DNA of 64,000 bases, from contig NZ_JBEXCV010000018.1 of assembly GCF_040605455.1 (NCBI RefSeq), forward strand, positions 1 through 64,000, in the 5' to 3' direction. Both the position numbers and the translations under genes were made by a program. The stretch comes from Embleya sp040605455. Lineage in GTDB: Bacteria > Actinomycetota > Actinomycetes > Streptomycetales > Streptomycetaceae. The notes below the pieces were generated by a model. It made no database searches. It saw nothing but the letters and a program-made list of their open reading frames with translations, and was not told the DNA's origin. Of the stretch, positions 18,736 to 26,412 are shown piece by piece. Position 1 is the stretch's first letter. Every line of letters begins with the position of its first letter.

Positions 18736-19581
18736 TCACGTCAGCGGCGCGGTCGGGCCGTTGGGGTCGTCCATCCGGGCGTCGACCACGGTGCGGACGA
18801 TCTCGCCGACTTCCTCCGAGGTGAGCCGGCGGATACCGTCCTCGGTCACCAGTGTCACCACCGGGAAGATCCGCCGGGTCAGGTCCGGCCCGCCGGTGGC
18901 GGAGTCGTCGTCGGCCGCGTCGTAGAGCGCCTGGATGCACACCGTCACGATGTCGTCGGCGTCCAGGCCGGGGCGGTACAGCTTCTTCAGCGCGCCTCGG
19001 GCGAACAATGAGCCCGAGCCCACCGAGTGGAAGCCGTGCTCCTCGGATCGGCCACCGGTGATGTCGTAGCTGAAGATCCGCCCGACCCCGCCGTCCACGT
19101 CGAAGCCGGCGAACAGCGGCACCACAGCGAGACCCTGCATGGCCATCCCGAGGTTGCCGCGGATCATCTGCGACAGCCGGTTGGCCTTGCCCTCCAGGGA
19201 CAGCGTGGTGCCCTCGATCTTCTCGTAGTGCTCCAGCTCGACCTGGAACAGCCGAACCATCTCGACCGCGAGGCCGGCGGTGCCGGCGATGCCCACGACC
19301 GAGTACTCGTCGGCCGGGAACACCTTCTCGATGTCCCGCTGTGCGATCAGGTTCCCCATCGTGGCCCGCCGGTCGCCGGCCATCACCACGCCACCGTCGA
19401 AAGTCGCGGTCACGATCGTCGTGCCGTGCGGCGCCTCGATCGTCACGGGCTGCACCGGAGGCGTCCTACGCGCGGGCAACAGCTCGGGCCGGTAGGCGTC
19501 GAGAAATTCGGCGAACGAGGACGACCCGGGGGTCAGGAAGGCAGCCGGTAGACGCCCGGTGCCACGAGTGTTGGCTTCCAC
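18736..19581 (-). CDS. prcB: 20S proteasome beta subunit PrcB
   Basis: PrcB is the catalytic subunit and is processed autocatalytically. The 281-residue precursor has a 53-residue propeptide ending PHG, with nucleophile Thr54 at the new N-terminus (TTIVTATFDGGVVMAGDRRAT). Asp and Lys of the active site lie in FDGG and DRRA, and the SATGGPD turn is present. The GTG start gives MEANTRGTGRLPAAFLTPGSSS, matching the streptomycete propeptide. It overlaps the 3' end of the HNH gene by 49 bases. Confidence 0.97.
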   Translation of the reverse strand: MEANTRGTGRLPAAFLTPGSSSFAEFLDAYRPELLPARRTPPVQPVTIEAPHGTTIVTATFDGGVVMAGDRRATMGNLIAQRDIEKVFPADEYSVVGIAGTAGLAVEMVRLFQVELEHYEKIEGTTLSLEGKANRLSQMIRGNLGMAMQGLAVVPLFAGFDVDGGVGRIFSYDITGGRSEEHGFHSVGSGSLFARGALKKLYRPGLDADDIVTVCIQALYDAADDDSATGGPDLTRRIFPVVTLVTEDGIRRLTSEEVGEIVRTVVDARMDDPNGPTAPLT

Positions 19582-20027
19582 ACGATCCCTTCCACATAGG
19601 TTGCGGCCCGGCGCAACGCGTCGGGTCGATCCTTGAACATGCCCAGTGCGGCATTGCAGTTGAAGCAGAGTACGGCTCGGACCCTACCGGTTTCGTGATC
19701 ATGATCGACGTGTTCGAGCTTGGTTGGCCGACAGATCGGACATACGCCCATTTGGCCTGCGATCATGCGCTGCGGGTCGGCCTCGGTGAGACCGTATTCG
19801 CGCACGAGGCGGCCGGCCCGGCCATCGACTTTACGACAGGATTTACAGCGCGCCGCGGGGCCGTCCCATTGTCGGGAACTTTTATGCCATTCGGAATGCG
19901 GTTTGATCTGTTCACACTTCGGGCAACGCTTGTGGCCGTCGGGGACATCGATCCTGGGACGCACCTTGAGACCCGCACGTTCCCTGCGGGCACGATACGA
20001 AATCGCCGCGCACTTTCGATTGCACAC
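19533..20027 (-). CDS. recombination endonuclease VII/HNH-type protein
   Basis: The 164-residue frame from the first in-frame GTG carries a CxxC zinc motif (CPKCEQIKPHSEW...CKSC) and an endonuclease VII-like HNH core (CPIC, LEHVDHDHETGRVRAVLCFNCNAALG). The core residues H-D-H and the final CxxC are all present. Family members are metal-dependent nucleases, but the role of this conserved proteasome-locus gene is unknown. The same frame continues upstream to 20137 with another zinc module and has no start codon there, so the real product is probably longer or the gene is frameshifted. It overlaps prcB by 49 bases. Confidence 0.8.
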   Translation of the reverse strand: MCNRKCAAISYRARRERAGLKVRPRIDVPDGHKRCPKCEQIKPHSEWHKSSRQWDGPAARCKSCRKVDGRAGRLVREYGLTEADPQRMIAGQMGVCPICRPTKLEHVDHDHETGRVRAVLCFNCNAALGMFKDRPDALRRAATYVEGIVWKPTLVAPGVYRLPS

Positions 20028-20137
20028 CCGACAATAGAATGAAAGCCCGTCAGGACTCGTCGCGTTGGATCCGAAGTCCTGAGCGGGCTTCCATTCCTTA
20101 CAGTCGGGGCAATCTTGCCCGATCTCAAATCGGACAT
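20028..20137 (-). other. 5' part of the HNH gene, out of frame with its ATG
   Basis: In the HNH frame this stretch encodes DCPDCKEWKPAQDF...DGLSFYCRVCN, a second zinc module of the same kind as the downstream one. No ATG, GTG, TTG or CTG occurs in that frame before it. An ATG at 20135-20137 preceded by AGGAG is in a different frame. One extra base near the T-run at 20126-20131 would give MSD(F/L)EIGQDCPDCKEW. Confidence 0.6.
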
Positions 20138-20143
20138 TTACTC

Positions 20144-20353
20144 CTATTCACCCCCCTTTTGGACAAATCCCCTCACGAATTCCTCGGCGTTCTCCTCAAG
20201 CACCTCGTCGATTTCGTCCAATACCGAGTCGACGTCATCCGTCAGCTTCTCGTGTCGTTCCTGCACGTCGGACTGTGCCTCGGCAGTGGTCTCCTCGACC
20301 TCTTCCGAGCGCTTAGTCGCGCGCTGTTGTCCGCCGCTGTCCTTAGTGGCCAT
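20144..20353 (-). CDS. pup: prokaryotic ubiquitin-like protein Pup
   Basis: Pup is the disordered modifier attached to proteins for degradation. The 69-residue product MATKDSGGQQRATKRSEE has the Arc-binding coiled-coil helix DDVDSVLDEIDEVLEENAEEF and ends QKGGE. The C-terminal residue is Glu (GAA, then TAG at 20144-20146), not the Gln usual in Streptomyces. The ATG at 20351-20353 is favoured, with AAGG 9-12 bases before it; a GTG at 20360-20362 would add MSD. The TAG stop is immediately followed by the ribosome site of the HNH gene. Confidence 0.96.
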   Translation of the reverse strand: MATKDSGGQQRATKRSEEVEETTAEAQSDVQERHEKLTDDVDSVLDEIDEVLEENAEEFVRGFVQKGGE

Positions 20354-20416
20354 GTCACTCACCCCACCTTGTGATCATTTCCTTGAACCGGTGCCTATCC
20401 ATTCCCCGGAGCATCC

Positions 20417-20446
20417 ACACCCCCGATCCCGAAGGATCGGGGGTGT
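20417..20446. terminator. 13-bp perfect hairpin between dop and pup
   Basis: ACACCCCCGATCC and its exact complement flank a CGAA tetraloop. It lies 82 bases after the dop stop. No T-run follows on the minus strand, so it may attenuate rather than stop transcription into pup, or be a mobile-element end remnant. Confidence 0.6.
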
Positions 20447-20528
20447 AAGTGCCAACGAGTGTCGGATGCCAGGTGTTCCGGAAGGGGATTTATCCGTTCA
20501 TTCGCTTTGTTCCCGCGAACGAACGAGG

Positions 20529-22034
20529 TCATCCACCCGTGAGGGCGCGGACCAGATCCTCGGCTGTGCGGCAGCGATCGAGCAGGTCCTTCACGTGGGC
20601 CTTCGTCCCGCGCAGCGGTTCCAGGGTTGGTACCCGCTGGAGCGAGTCGTGACCCGCGACATCGAAGATCACCGAGTCCCACGACGCGGCGGCGACCTCG
20701 TCGGCGTACTGCTCCAGACATCGACCGCGGAAGTAGGCCCGCGTGTCCTCCGGCGGCAGGTGCACGGCGCGCTGCACCTCGGCCTCGCCGGCGATCCGCT
20801 CGAAACGGTCCTCCAGCTTGTTGTACAGGCCCTTGTCCGGCCGTACGTCCGCGTACTGGAGGTCGACCAGGTGCAGCCTCGGCGCGTCCCAGTCCAGCGC
20901 GTCACGCTGCCGGTAGCCCTCCAGGAGCTGGAGCTTGGCCACCCAGTCCAGCTCGCGCGCGAGCGACATCGGATCGGCCTCCAGCCGGGTCAGCACCGAC
21001 TCCCAGCGGTCGAGCACGTCCGTGGTGTCCTCGTCGACGTCCTTGCCGAACCGATTCTCGACGTACTTGCGGGCCAACTCCAGGTATTCCAGCTGGAGCT
21101 GGATCGCGGTCAGTTTGCGGCCGTTGCGCAGCGTGATCAGCTGCTTGAGGGTGGGGTCGTGGGAGACCTCGTGCAGCGTGCGCACGGGCTGGTCCACGGT
21201 CAGGTCGTTGCCGAGAAAACGATCCTCGATCATCGACAGGACCAGCGCGGTGGTGCCGAGCTTGAGGTAGGTGGACACCTCGGACAGGTTTGCGTCACCG
21301 ATGATCACGTGCAGGCGCCGATACTTCTCGGCGTCCGCGTGCGGCTCGTCGCGGGTGTTGATGATCGGCCGCTTGAGCGTGGTCTCCAGGCCGACCTCGA
21401 CCTCGAAGTAGTCCGCCCGCTGGCTGATCTGGAAGCCGTGCGCGGAGCCGTCCTGGCCGATGCCCACCCGGCCCGCTCCGCAGATCACCTGCCGGGAGAC
21501 GAAGAACGGGGTCAGATGCCGGACGATGTCGGCGAACGGCGTGGCGCGCTGCATGAGGTAGTTCTCGTGCGTGCCGTAGGAGGCGCCCTTGTTGTCGGTG
21601 TTGTTCTTGTACAGCAGGATTTGCTGCCCGCCGGGCAGCTCGCCGGCCCGCCGCGCGGCCTCGGCCATGATCCGCTCGCCGGCCTTGTCCCAGATCACCG
21701 CGTCACGCGGGTTGGTGGTCTCGGGCGCGCTGTACTCCGGGTGGGCGTGGTCGACGTAGAGCCGCGCACCGTTGGTCAGGATCACGTTGGCGAGACCGAC
21801 GTCCTCGTCGGTCAGCTGGCTGGAGTCGGCCAGCTCTCGCGCAAGGTCGAACCCGCGCGCGTCGCGCAGCGGATTTTCCTCCTCGAAGTCCCAGCGGGCC
21901 CGGCGAGCCCGCTGCATCGCTGCGGCGTACGCGTTCACGATCTGGGAAGACGTCAACATCGCGTTGGCGTTCGGATGACCGGGTACGGAGATCCCGTACT
22001 CGGTTTCAATGCCCATCACACGCCGGACGGTCAT
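20529..22034 (-). CDS. dop: Pup deamidase/depupylase Dop
   Basis: Dop, the paralogue of PafA, deamidates Pup-Gln and removes Pup from substrates. The 501-residue product starts MTVRRVMGIETEYGIS and includes the Dop-specific loop region FEEENPLRDARG, the blocks VILTNGARLYVDHAHPEYSAPE, LLYKNNTDNKGASYGTHENY and PIINTRDEPHAD. The ATG at 22032-22034 follows GAGGGGG by 5 bases; an upstream GTG at 22076 is less likely. Since Pup here ends in Glu, depupylation is probably the main required activity. Confidence 0.96.
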   Translation of the reverse strand: MTVRRVMGIETEYGISVPGHPNANAMLTSSQIVNAYAAAMQRARRARWDFEEENPLRDARGFDLARELADSSQLTDEDVGLANVILTNGARLYVDHAHPEYSAPETTNPRDAVIWDKAGERIMAEAARRAGELPGGQQILLYKNNTDNKGASYGTHENYLMQRATPFADIVRHLTPFFVSRQVICGAGRVGIGQDGSAHGFQISQRADYFEVEVGLETTLKRPIINTRDEPHADAEKYRRLHVIIGDANLSEVSTYLKLGTTALVLSMIEDRFLGNDLTVDQPVRTLHEVSHDPTLKQLITLRNGRKLTAIQLQLEYLELARKYVENRFGKDVDEDTTDVLDRWESVLTRLEADPMSLARELDWVAKLQLLEGYRQRDALDWDAPRLHLVDLQYADVRPDKGLYNKLEDRFERIAGEAEVQRAVHLPPEDTRAYFRGRCLEQYADEVAAASWDSVIFDVAGHDSLQRVPTLEPLRGTKAHVKDLLDRCRTAEDLVRALTGG

Positions 22035-22190
22035 GCGACCCCCTCGTCCCTCACCCGGCCGGTACCCGATCCACACTCTCCGTGATCCGGGTACACCCTG
22101 GTCATGCTGCCGAGCCTATTGCCGTTGGATTGCCTTGGGGATACGGCCGGAACTATTGCCCTGTGCGGAAATGTCGTCCCGGCACGGCGC

Positions 22191-22223
22191 CGCGGCCCGT
22201 GTTCGACCTGAACACGGGCCGCG
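22191..22223 (-). terminator. terminator of arc
   Basis: CGCGGCCCGTGTTC and GAACACGGGCCGCG form a perfect 14-bp stem with a 5-base loop, 32 bases after the arc stop. No T-run follows, as is usual in Streptomyces. It separates arc from dop. Confidence 0.85.
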
Positions 22224-22254
22224 GTGTCGGTGGTCAATCGGTACTCGATCGGGA

Positions 22255-24021
22255 TCAGAGGTACTGACCGGTGTTGGCCACGGTGTCGATGGAGCGCCCG
22301 GCCTCGTCGCCCTGCTTGCCCGAGACCAGAGTGCGGATGTAGACGATCCGCTCGCCCTTCTTGCCGGAGATCCGCGCCCAGTCGTCGGGGTTGGTGGTGT
22401 TGGGCAGGTCCTCGTTCTCCTTGAACTCGTCGACGCACGCGGCGAGCAGGTGGGCCACCCGGATGCCCTTCTGGCGGTGTTCCAGGAAGTCCTTGATCGC
22501 CATCTTCTTCGCGCGACCGACGATGTTCTCGATCATCGCGCCGGAGTTGAAGTCCTTGAAGTACAGGGTCTCCTTGTCACCGTTGGCGTAGGTGACCTCC
22601 AGGAAACGGTTCTCGTCGTTCTCCGAGTACATCCGCTCCACGGCGACCTGGATCATGCCGGTGACGGTGGCGGCCCGGTTGCCGCCGTGTTCCACCAGGT
22701 CGTCGTCGTGCAGGGGCAGCGAGACCTTGAGGTACTTGGCGAAGATGTCCTTGGCCGCCTCGGCGTCCGGACGCTCGATCTTGATCTTCACATCGAGTCG
22801 CCCCGGTCGCAGGATGGCCGGGTCGATCATGTCCTCGCGGTTGGAGGCGCCGATCACGATGACGTTCTCCAGGCCCTCCACGCCGTCGATCTCGGACAGC
22901 AGCTGCGGGACGATGGTGTTCTCCACGTCCGAGCTGACGCCCGATCCTCGGGTGCGGAAGAGCGAGTCCATCTCGTCGAAGAAGACGATGACGGGCGTGC
23001 CCTCGCTGGCCTTCTCCCGAGCCCGCTGGAAGACCAGACGGATGTGCCGCTCGGTCTCGCCGACGTACTTGTTGAGCAGTTCGGGGCCCTTGATGTTGAG
23101 GAAGTAGCTCTTGCCCTGTTCGTTGCCCTGGGCCTCGGCAACCTTCTTCGCGAGCGAGTTGGCGACCGCCTTGGCGATCAACGTCTTGCCGCAGCCGGGG
23201 GGGCCGTAGAGCAGGATGCCCTTGGGCGGGCGGAGCTCGTGCTCCTTGAACAGGTCGGGGTGCAGGTAGGGCAGCTCGACCGCGTCCCGGATCATCTCGA
23301 TCTGGTTCCGCAGACCGCCGATCTTGGTGTAGTCGATGTCCGGGACCTCTTCGAGGACCAGTTCCTCGACCTCGCTCTTGGGAACCCGCTCGTAGACGTA
23401 TCCCGATCGGGAATCGAGCAGCAGCGAGTCCCCCGCACGCAGCGGGGAGTCCAGGAGCGGTTCGGCGAGGCGCACCACGCGCTCCTCGTCGGTGTGCCCG
23501 ATGACCAGCGCTCGTTCGCCGTCCTCCAGCAGCTCCTTGAGCATCACCACGTCGCCGACTCGCTCGAACTCCATCGCGTCGACCACGTTCATGGCCTCGT
23601 TGAGCATGACCTCTTGGCCACGCCGGAGTTCGTCGAGTTCGATGTTGGGGCTGACGTTCACCCGGAGCTTGCGCCCGCCGGTGAAGATGTCCGCCGTGCC
23701 GTCCTCGTTGGCCTGTAGGAACACGCCGAACCCCGAGGGGGGTTGGGCGAGTCGGTCCACTTCCTCCTTGAGGGCCACGATCTGGTCGCGGGCCTCCCTC
23801 AAGGTCGCGACCAATCGCTCGTTCTGTGTGGTCATGCCGGCCAAGGACGCCTGAAGATCGACGACCCGCTCCTCGAGCAAACGGCTCTGGCGCGGTGAGT
23901 CGGCGAGCTTGCGACGCAGGACGGCGACTTCCTGCTCTAGAAAAGAAACCTGGCTTACGAGGTCGTCCGTACCCCGAGCCGGCCTCCCACCACGGTTCAT
24001 GTCGTCGTCGTGGACTGCCAC
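22255..24021 (-). CDS. arc: proteasome-associated AAA+ ATPase Arc (Mpa)
   Basis: Arc/Mpa is the hexameric ATPase that binds Pup through its N-terminal coiled coil, unfolds tagged proteins and feeds them to the proteasome. The 588-residue product shows the coiled coil (about 20-95), OB folds (about 95-225), Walker A GPPGCGKT (273-280), Walker B FFDE (347-350), arginine-finger region LRPGRLD and the C-terminal GQYL gate-opening motif. The GTG at 24019-24021 (VAVHDDD) follows AGGAGGAGG; a GTG three codons earlier is an alternative. It is divergent from the ferredoxin gene. Confidence 0.97.
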   Translation of the reverse strand: MAVHDDDMNRGGRPARGTDDLVSQVSFLEQEVAVLRRKLADSPRQSRLLEERVVDLQASLAGMTTQNERLVATLREARDQIVALKEEVDRLAQPPSGFGVFLQANEDGTADIFTGGRKLRVNVSPNIELDELRRGQEVMLNEAMNVVDAMEFERVGDVVMLKELLEDGERALVIGHTDEERVVRLAEPLLDSPLRAGDSLLLDSRSGYVYERVPKSEVEELVLEEVPDIDYTKIGGLRNQIEMIRDAVELPYLHPDLFKEHELRPPKGILLYGPPGCGKTLIAKAVANSLAKKVAEAQGNEQGKSYFLNIKGPELLNKYVGETERHIRLVFQRAREKASEGTPVIVFFDEMDSLFRTRGSGVSSDVENTIVPQLLSEIDGVEGLENVIVIGASNREDMIDPAILRPGRLDVKIKIERPDAEAAKDIFAKYLKVSLPLHDDDLVEHGGNRAATVTGMIQVAVERMYSENDENRFLEVTYANGDKETLYFKDFNSGAMIENIVGRAKKMAIKDFLEHRQKGIRVAHLLAACVDEFKENEDLPNTTNPDDWARISGKKGERIVYIRTLVSGKQGDEAGRSIDTVANTGQYL

Positions 24022-24074
24022 GGCCCTCACCTCCTCCTGGGAGCTGCGACGTCTCCGACCCTACCTACGGCAGG

Positions 24075-24090
24075 AGGGGTTGAAACCCCT
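24075..24090. promoter_or_regulatory. palindrome in the arc-ferredoxin divergent region
   Basis: AGGGGTT-GA-AACCCCT is a perfect 7-bp inverted repeat 54 bases upstream of arc. It could be an operator for arc. The rest of the 224-base gap shows no other clear site. Confidence 0.4.
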
Positions 24091-24245
24091 TGATCAGCAA
24101 GACTGTCCGGGCGTGTCCGATCTTCACCCGTGCGATTGCCCCCACGCTTGTGAGGATCAGATACCCACCTCATGACCTCGGGAAGCAGGCGCGAGTAGGG
24201 TCTGTCGGGCGCATGTCGATACGAATCGGTGAAGAGTGAGGCCCC

Positions 24246-24533
24246 ATGTCCGCAGAAAACGAACCCCTCGAGGTCTGGATCGATCAGGATCTCTGCACCG
24301 GGGACGGCATCTGCGTCCAATACGCACGAGAGGTCTTCGAGCTGGACATCGACGGGCTGGCGTACGTCAAGGGTGCCGACGACGAGCTGCGCACCGAGGC
24401 GGGCGCGGTGGTCCCGGTCCCCGGACCACTGGTCGCGGAAGTGATCGACGCCACACGCAAGTGTCCGGGCGAATGCATCCACATGCGCCGGGTTTCCGAC
24501 GGTGTCGAGGTGTACGGGCCGGACGTAACCTGA
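24246..24533 (+). CDS. ferredoxin, probable [3Fe-4S] type
   Basis: A 95-residue electron carrier. Cysteines 17, 23 and 73 (CTGDGIC and KCPGEC) match the three cluster ligands of P450-type ferredoxins. The position of the second ligand is Asp20, which usually means a [3Fe-4S] cluster; Cys77 is extra. The ATG at 24246 has GAGTGAGG just upstream. It is conserved next to arc in streptomycetes with no assigned redox partner. A link to an NADPH reductase such as the gene at 40691 is only a guess. Confidence 0.88.
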   Translation: MSAENEPLEVWIDQDLCTGDGICVQYAREVFELDIDGLAYVKGADDELRTEAGAVVPVPGPLVAEVIDATRKCPGECIHMRRVSDGVEVYGPDVT

Positions 24534-24566
24534 ATTCCGCTTCGTACGCCGGTGTCTGGCGACGCG

Positions 24567-25328
24567 TCAGATCCGCTCGGCACCGAGCGCGGTGAGTCGC
24601 CAACGGAGTGTTCCGACCACATCGGGGCAGCAACGGGGCCCGTCCGGAACGGACCAGCCCAGAGTACCGGCGGTGATCGTGTCGCCGCTGCGGGTGATGT
24701 CGCTCACCACGAGGCCTTCGCCGGTGTCGAGCAGGGTGGCCACCAGTCGGGGCGGGCCGGTGTCCGCGGCTGCATAGGCCAGCAGCGCGGCGGGCGGGGT
24801 TCCGGAGCCGGCCGCGCACGCGACCCGAACCACGGTGGGACCGGTGGGGTCGGTCAGCACGGTCTTGATCTGCGTTCCCACGCCCGGGCAGTCGAGCGGG
24901 AACACGACGTTCGCGAGCTCCGCCTCGGTCGGGCCGCCGGTGGTTCGGCTGCGGCTGCCGGCGAGCGGCACGGTCTGCACGACCTCGGGGGCGTGGACGA
25001 GCGGTTGACCCTGATTCGACGTGTTCGCGGCGTTCTCGCCGGGTTGGATGGTGCGCGGCGCGGCCGGCGGGTCCTGCTGGTTGGGGCGGTGCCTGGCCGG
25101 TGCGGTGACACCCGGCACGCCGCCGTCGAGCGAGGCCGCGGCCCATATCACCAGGCCGGTGCCGACGATGAAGACGAACACTATGGCCGCGGTGGCGAAG
25201 GCTATGCCGGTGCGGACGTCGGGGACCTCGATGTGCCTGGGCACGCTGTCGGGTGGTGCGTCGGTGGTCACGAGCCCGCGGGTACTGTCGCCGCGCGCGG
25301 GCCGGGTTTCGAAGTGATCGTCCGCCAC
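24567..25328 (-). CDS. membrane-anchored protein of unknown function
   Basis: A protein of about 253 residues with a cytoplasmic N-terminus, one membrane helix (TGIAFATAAIVFVFIVGTGLVIWAAA, about 40-65), a Pro/Asn/Gln-rich linker and an extracellular domain. That domain has paired cysteines (PLDCPGVGT, VACAAGSG, RCCPDVVG) and ends LRWRLTALGAERI. I do not recognise the domain. The GTG at 25326-25328 is favoured, with TATACC about 30 bases upstream as a possible -10. The frame is open further upstream. The gene lies after trmI on the same strand. Confidence 0.75.
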   Translation of the reverse strand: MADDHFETRPARGDSTRGLVTTDAPPDSVPRHIEVPDVRTGIAFATAAIVFVFIVGTGLVIWAAASLDGGVPGVTAPARHRPNQQDPPAAPRTIQPGENAANTSNQGQPLVHAPEVVQTVPLAGSRSRTTGGPTEAELANVVFPLDCPGVGTQIKTVLTDPTGPTVVRVACAAGSGTPPAALLAYAAADTGPPRLVATLLDTGEGLVVSDITRSGDTITAGTLGWSVPDGPRCCPDVVGTLRWRLTALGAERI

Positions 25329-25408
25329 GGTGGACGACCCTATGCGGCGGGCCGGGTCCTGGTATAGAGTCCCGGCCCGCCTTGTCTCAACCATTGCCTG
25401 ACGATGGG

Positions 25409-26317
25409 TCAGGATTCGAGTGGGGCACCGGCTTCCGCGCCGGGGCCGGCGTAGTCGTCGCCGTAGGAGCCCTTGGACGGGCGGCGCCGGCGCAGCGGCG
25501 GCTCGACTCCGTCGGCGAGACGCCGGGCGGTGACGAGGAAGCCGGTGTGCCCGATCATCCGGTGGTCGGGGCGGACCGCGAGACCCTCGACGTGCCAGGA
25601 GCGGACCATCGACTCGAACGGCTGCGGCTCGGTGAAGCAGTTCATCACGCGCATGGTCTCCACGGTGCGCGAGAGCTGCGTGGTGGTGGCCACGTAGCAG
25701 CACACCAGGCCGCCGGGGGCGAGGGCCTTGTAGACCGCGTCCAGGCATTCCCAGGGCGCGAGCATGTCGAGGATCACCCGATCCACCCCGGTCTCCACGA
25801 GGTTGTCCTGGAGGTCGCCGACGGTGAGCTTCCACGCGGGGTGAGGGGCGCCGAAGTAGCGTTCGACGTTCTTGCGGGCGATGTCCGCGAAGTCCTGTCG
25901 ACGTTCGTAGGAGGCGAGCTGCCCGGTGTCGCCGATGGCGCGGAGCAGGAAGGTGCTCAGCGCGCCGGAGCCGACGCCGGCCTCGACGACGCGGGCGCCG
26001 GCGAAGATGTCGGCCATCGCGAGGATCTGGCCGGCGTCCTTCGGGTAGATCACCGCGGCACCGCGGGGCATGGACAGGACGAAGTCGGGGAGCAGAGGTC
26101 GCAGCGCGAGGTAGTCGGTGTTCCCGGTGGACCGTACGACGGTCCCTTCGGGAGCACCGATCAGCGCGTCGTGTTGAAACGAGCCCTTGTGGGTGTGGAA
26201 CGCCTTGCCCGCTTCGAGCGTGAAGGTGTGGTGGCGGCCCTTGGGATCGGTCAGCTGAACCTGGTCCCCGACCTGGAAGGGTCCGCGCCTGCGCGCGGCA
26301 CCGGTCGGTTCGGACAT
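25409..26317 (-). CDS. trmI: tRNA (adenine(58)-N1)-methyltransferase TrmI
   Basis: TrmI methylates N1 of A58 in the T-loop of tRNAs using SAM. The 302-residue product has an N-terminal beta domain (GPFQVGDQVQLTDPKGRHHTF), the family blocks HKGSFQHDALIG and YPKDAGQI, the SAM-binding VVEAGVGSGALS (motif I) and LDMLAPWE. The length is normal, with a basic C-terminal tail. It is divergent from the protease gene at 26413 and sits near the proteasome genes, as in mycobacteria and streptomycetes. Confidence 0.95.
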   Translation of the reverse strand: MSEPTGAARRRGPFQVGDQVQLTDPKGRHHTFTLEAGKAFHTHKGSFQHDALIGAPEGTVVRSTGNTDYLALRPLLPDFVLSMPRGAAVIYPKDAGQILAMADIFAGARVVEAGVGSGALSTFLLRAIGDTGQLASYERRQDFADIARKNVERYFGAPHPAWKLTVGDLQDNLVETGVDRVILDMLAPWECLDAVYKALAPGGLVCCYVATTTQLSRTVETMRVMNCFTEPQPFESMVRSWHVEGLAVRPDHRMIGHTGFLVTARRLADGVEPPLRRRRPSKGSYGDDYAGPGAEAGAPLES

Positions 26318-26399
26318 GGGGGTCAGCCTAGTCGGTCGTGGGCGACGCTCGGACGTGTGGGTGCGGGCCCCGTGGGGGTCAAACCCGGACTCGGTTGCA

Positions 26400-26405
26400 T
26401 AGCAT
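26400..26405 (+). promoter_or_regulatory. -10 element of a leaderless transcript
   Basis: TAGCAT fits the vegetative -10 consensus and ends 7 bases before the GTG at 26413, placing the transcript start at or next to the initiation codon. No ribosome site is visible. No good -35 is seen. Confidence 0.5.
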
Positions 26406-26412
26406 CTTGCAC

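Noticed and set aside
19763..20137. ORF starting at the ATG with AGGAG after pup
   Set aside because: Its translation beyond a few residues is Arg/Ser-rich without similarity, while the alternative frame encodes clear zinc and HNH motifs. I treat the ATG as the likely original start of the HNH gene, followed by a frameshift.
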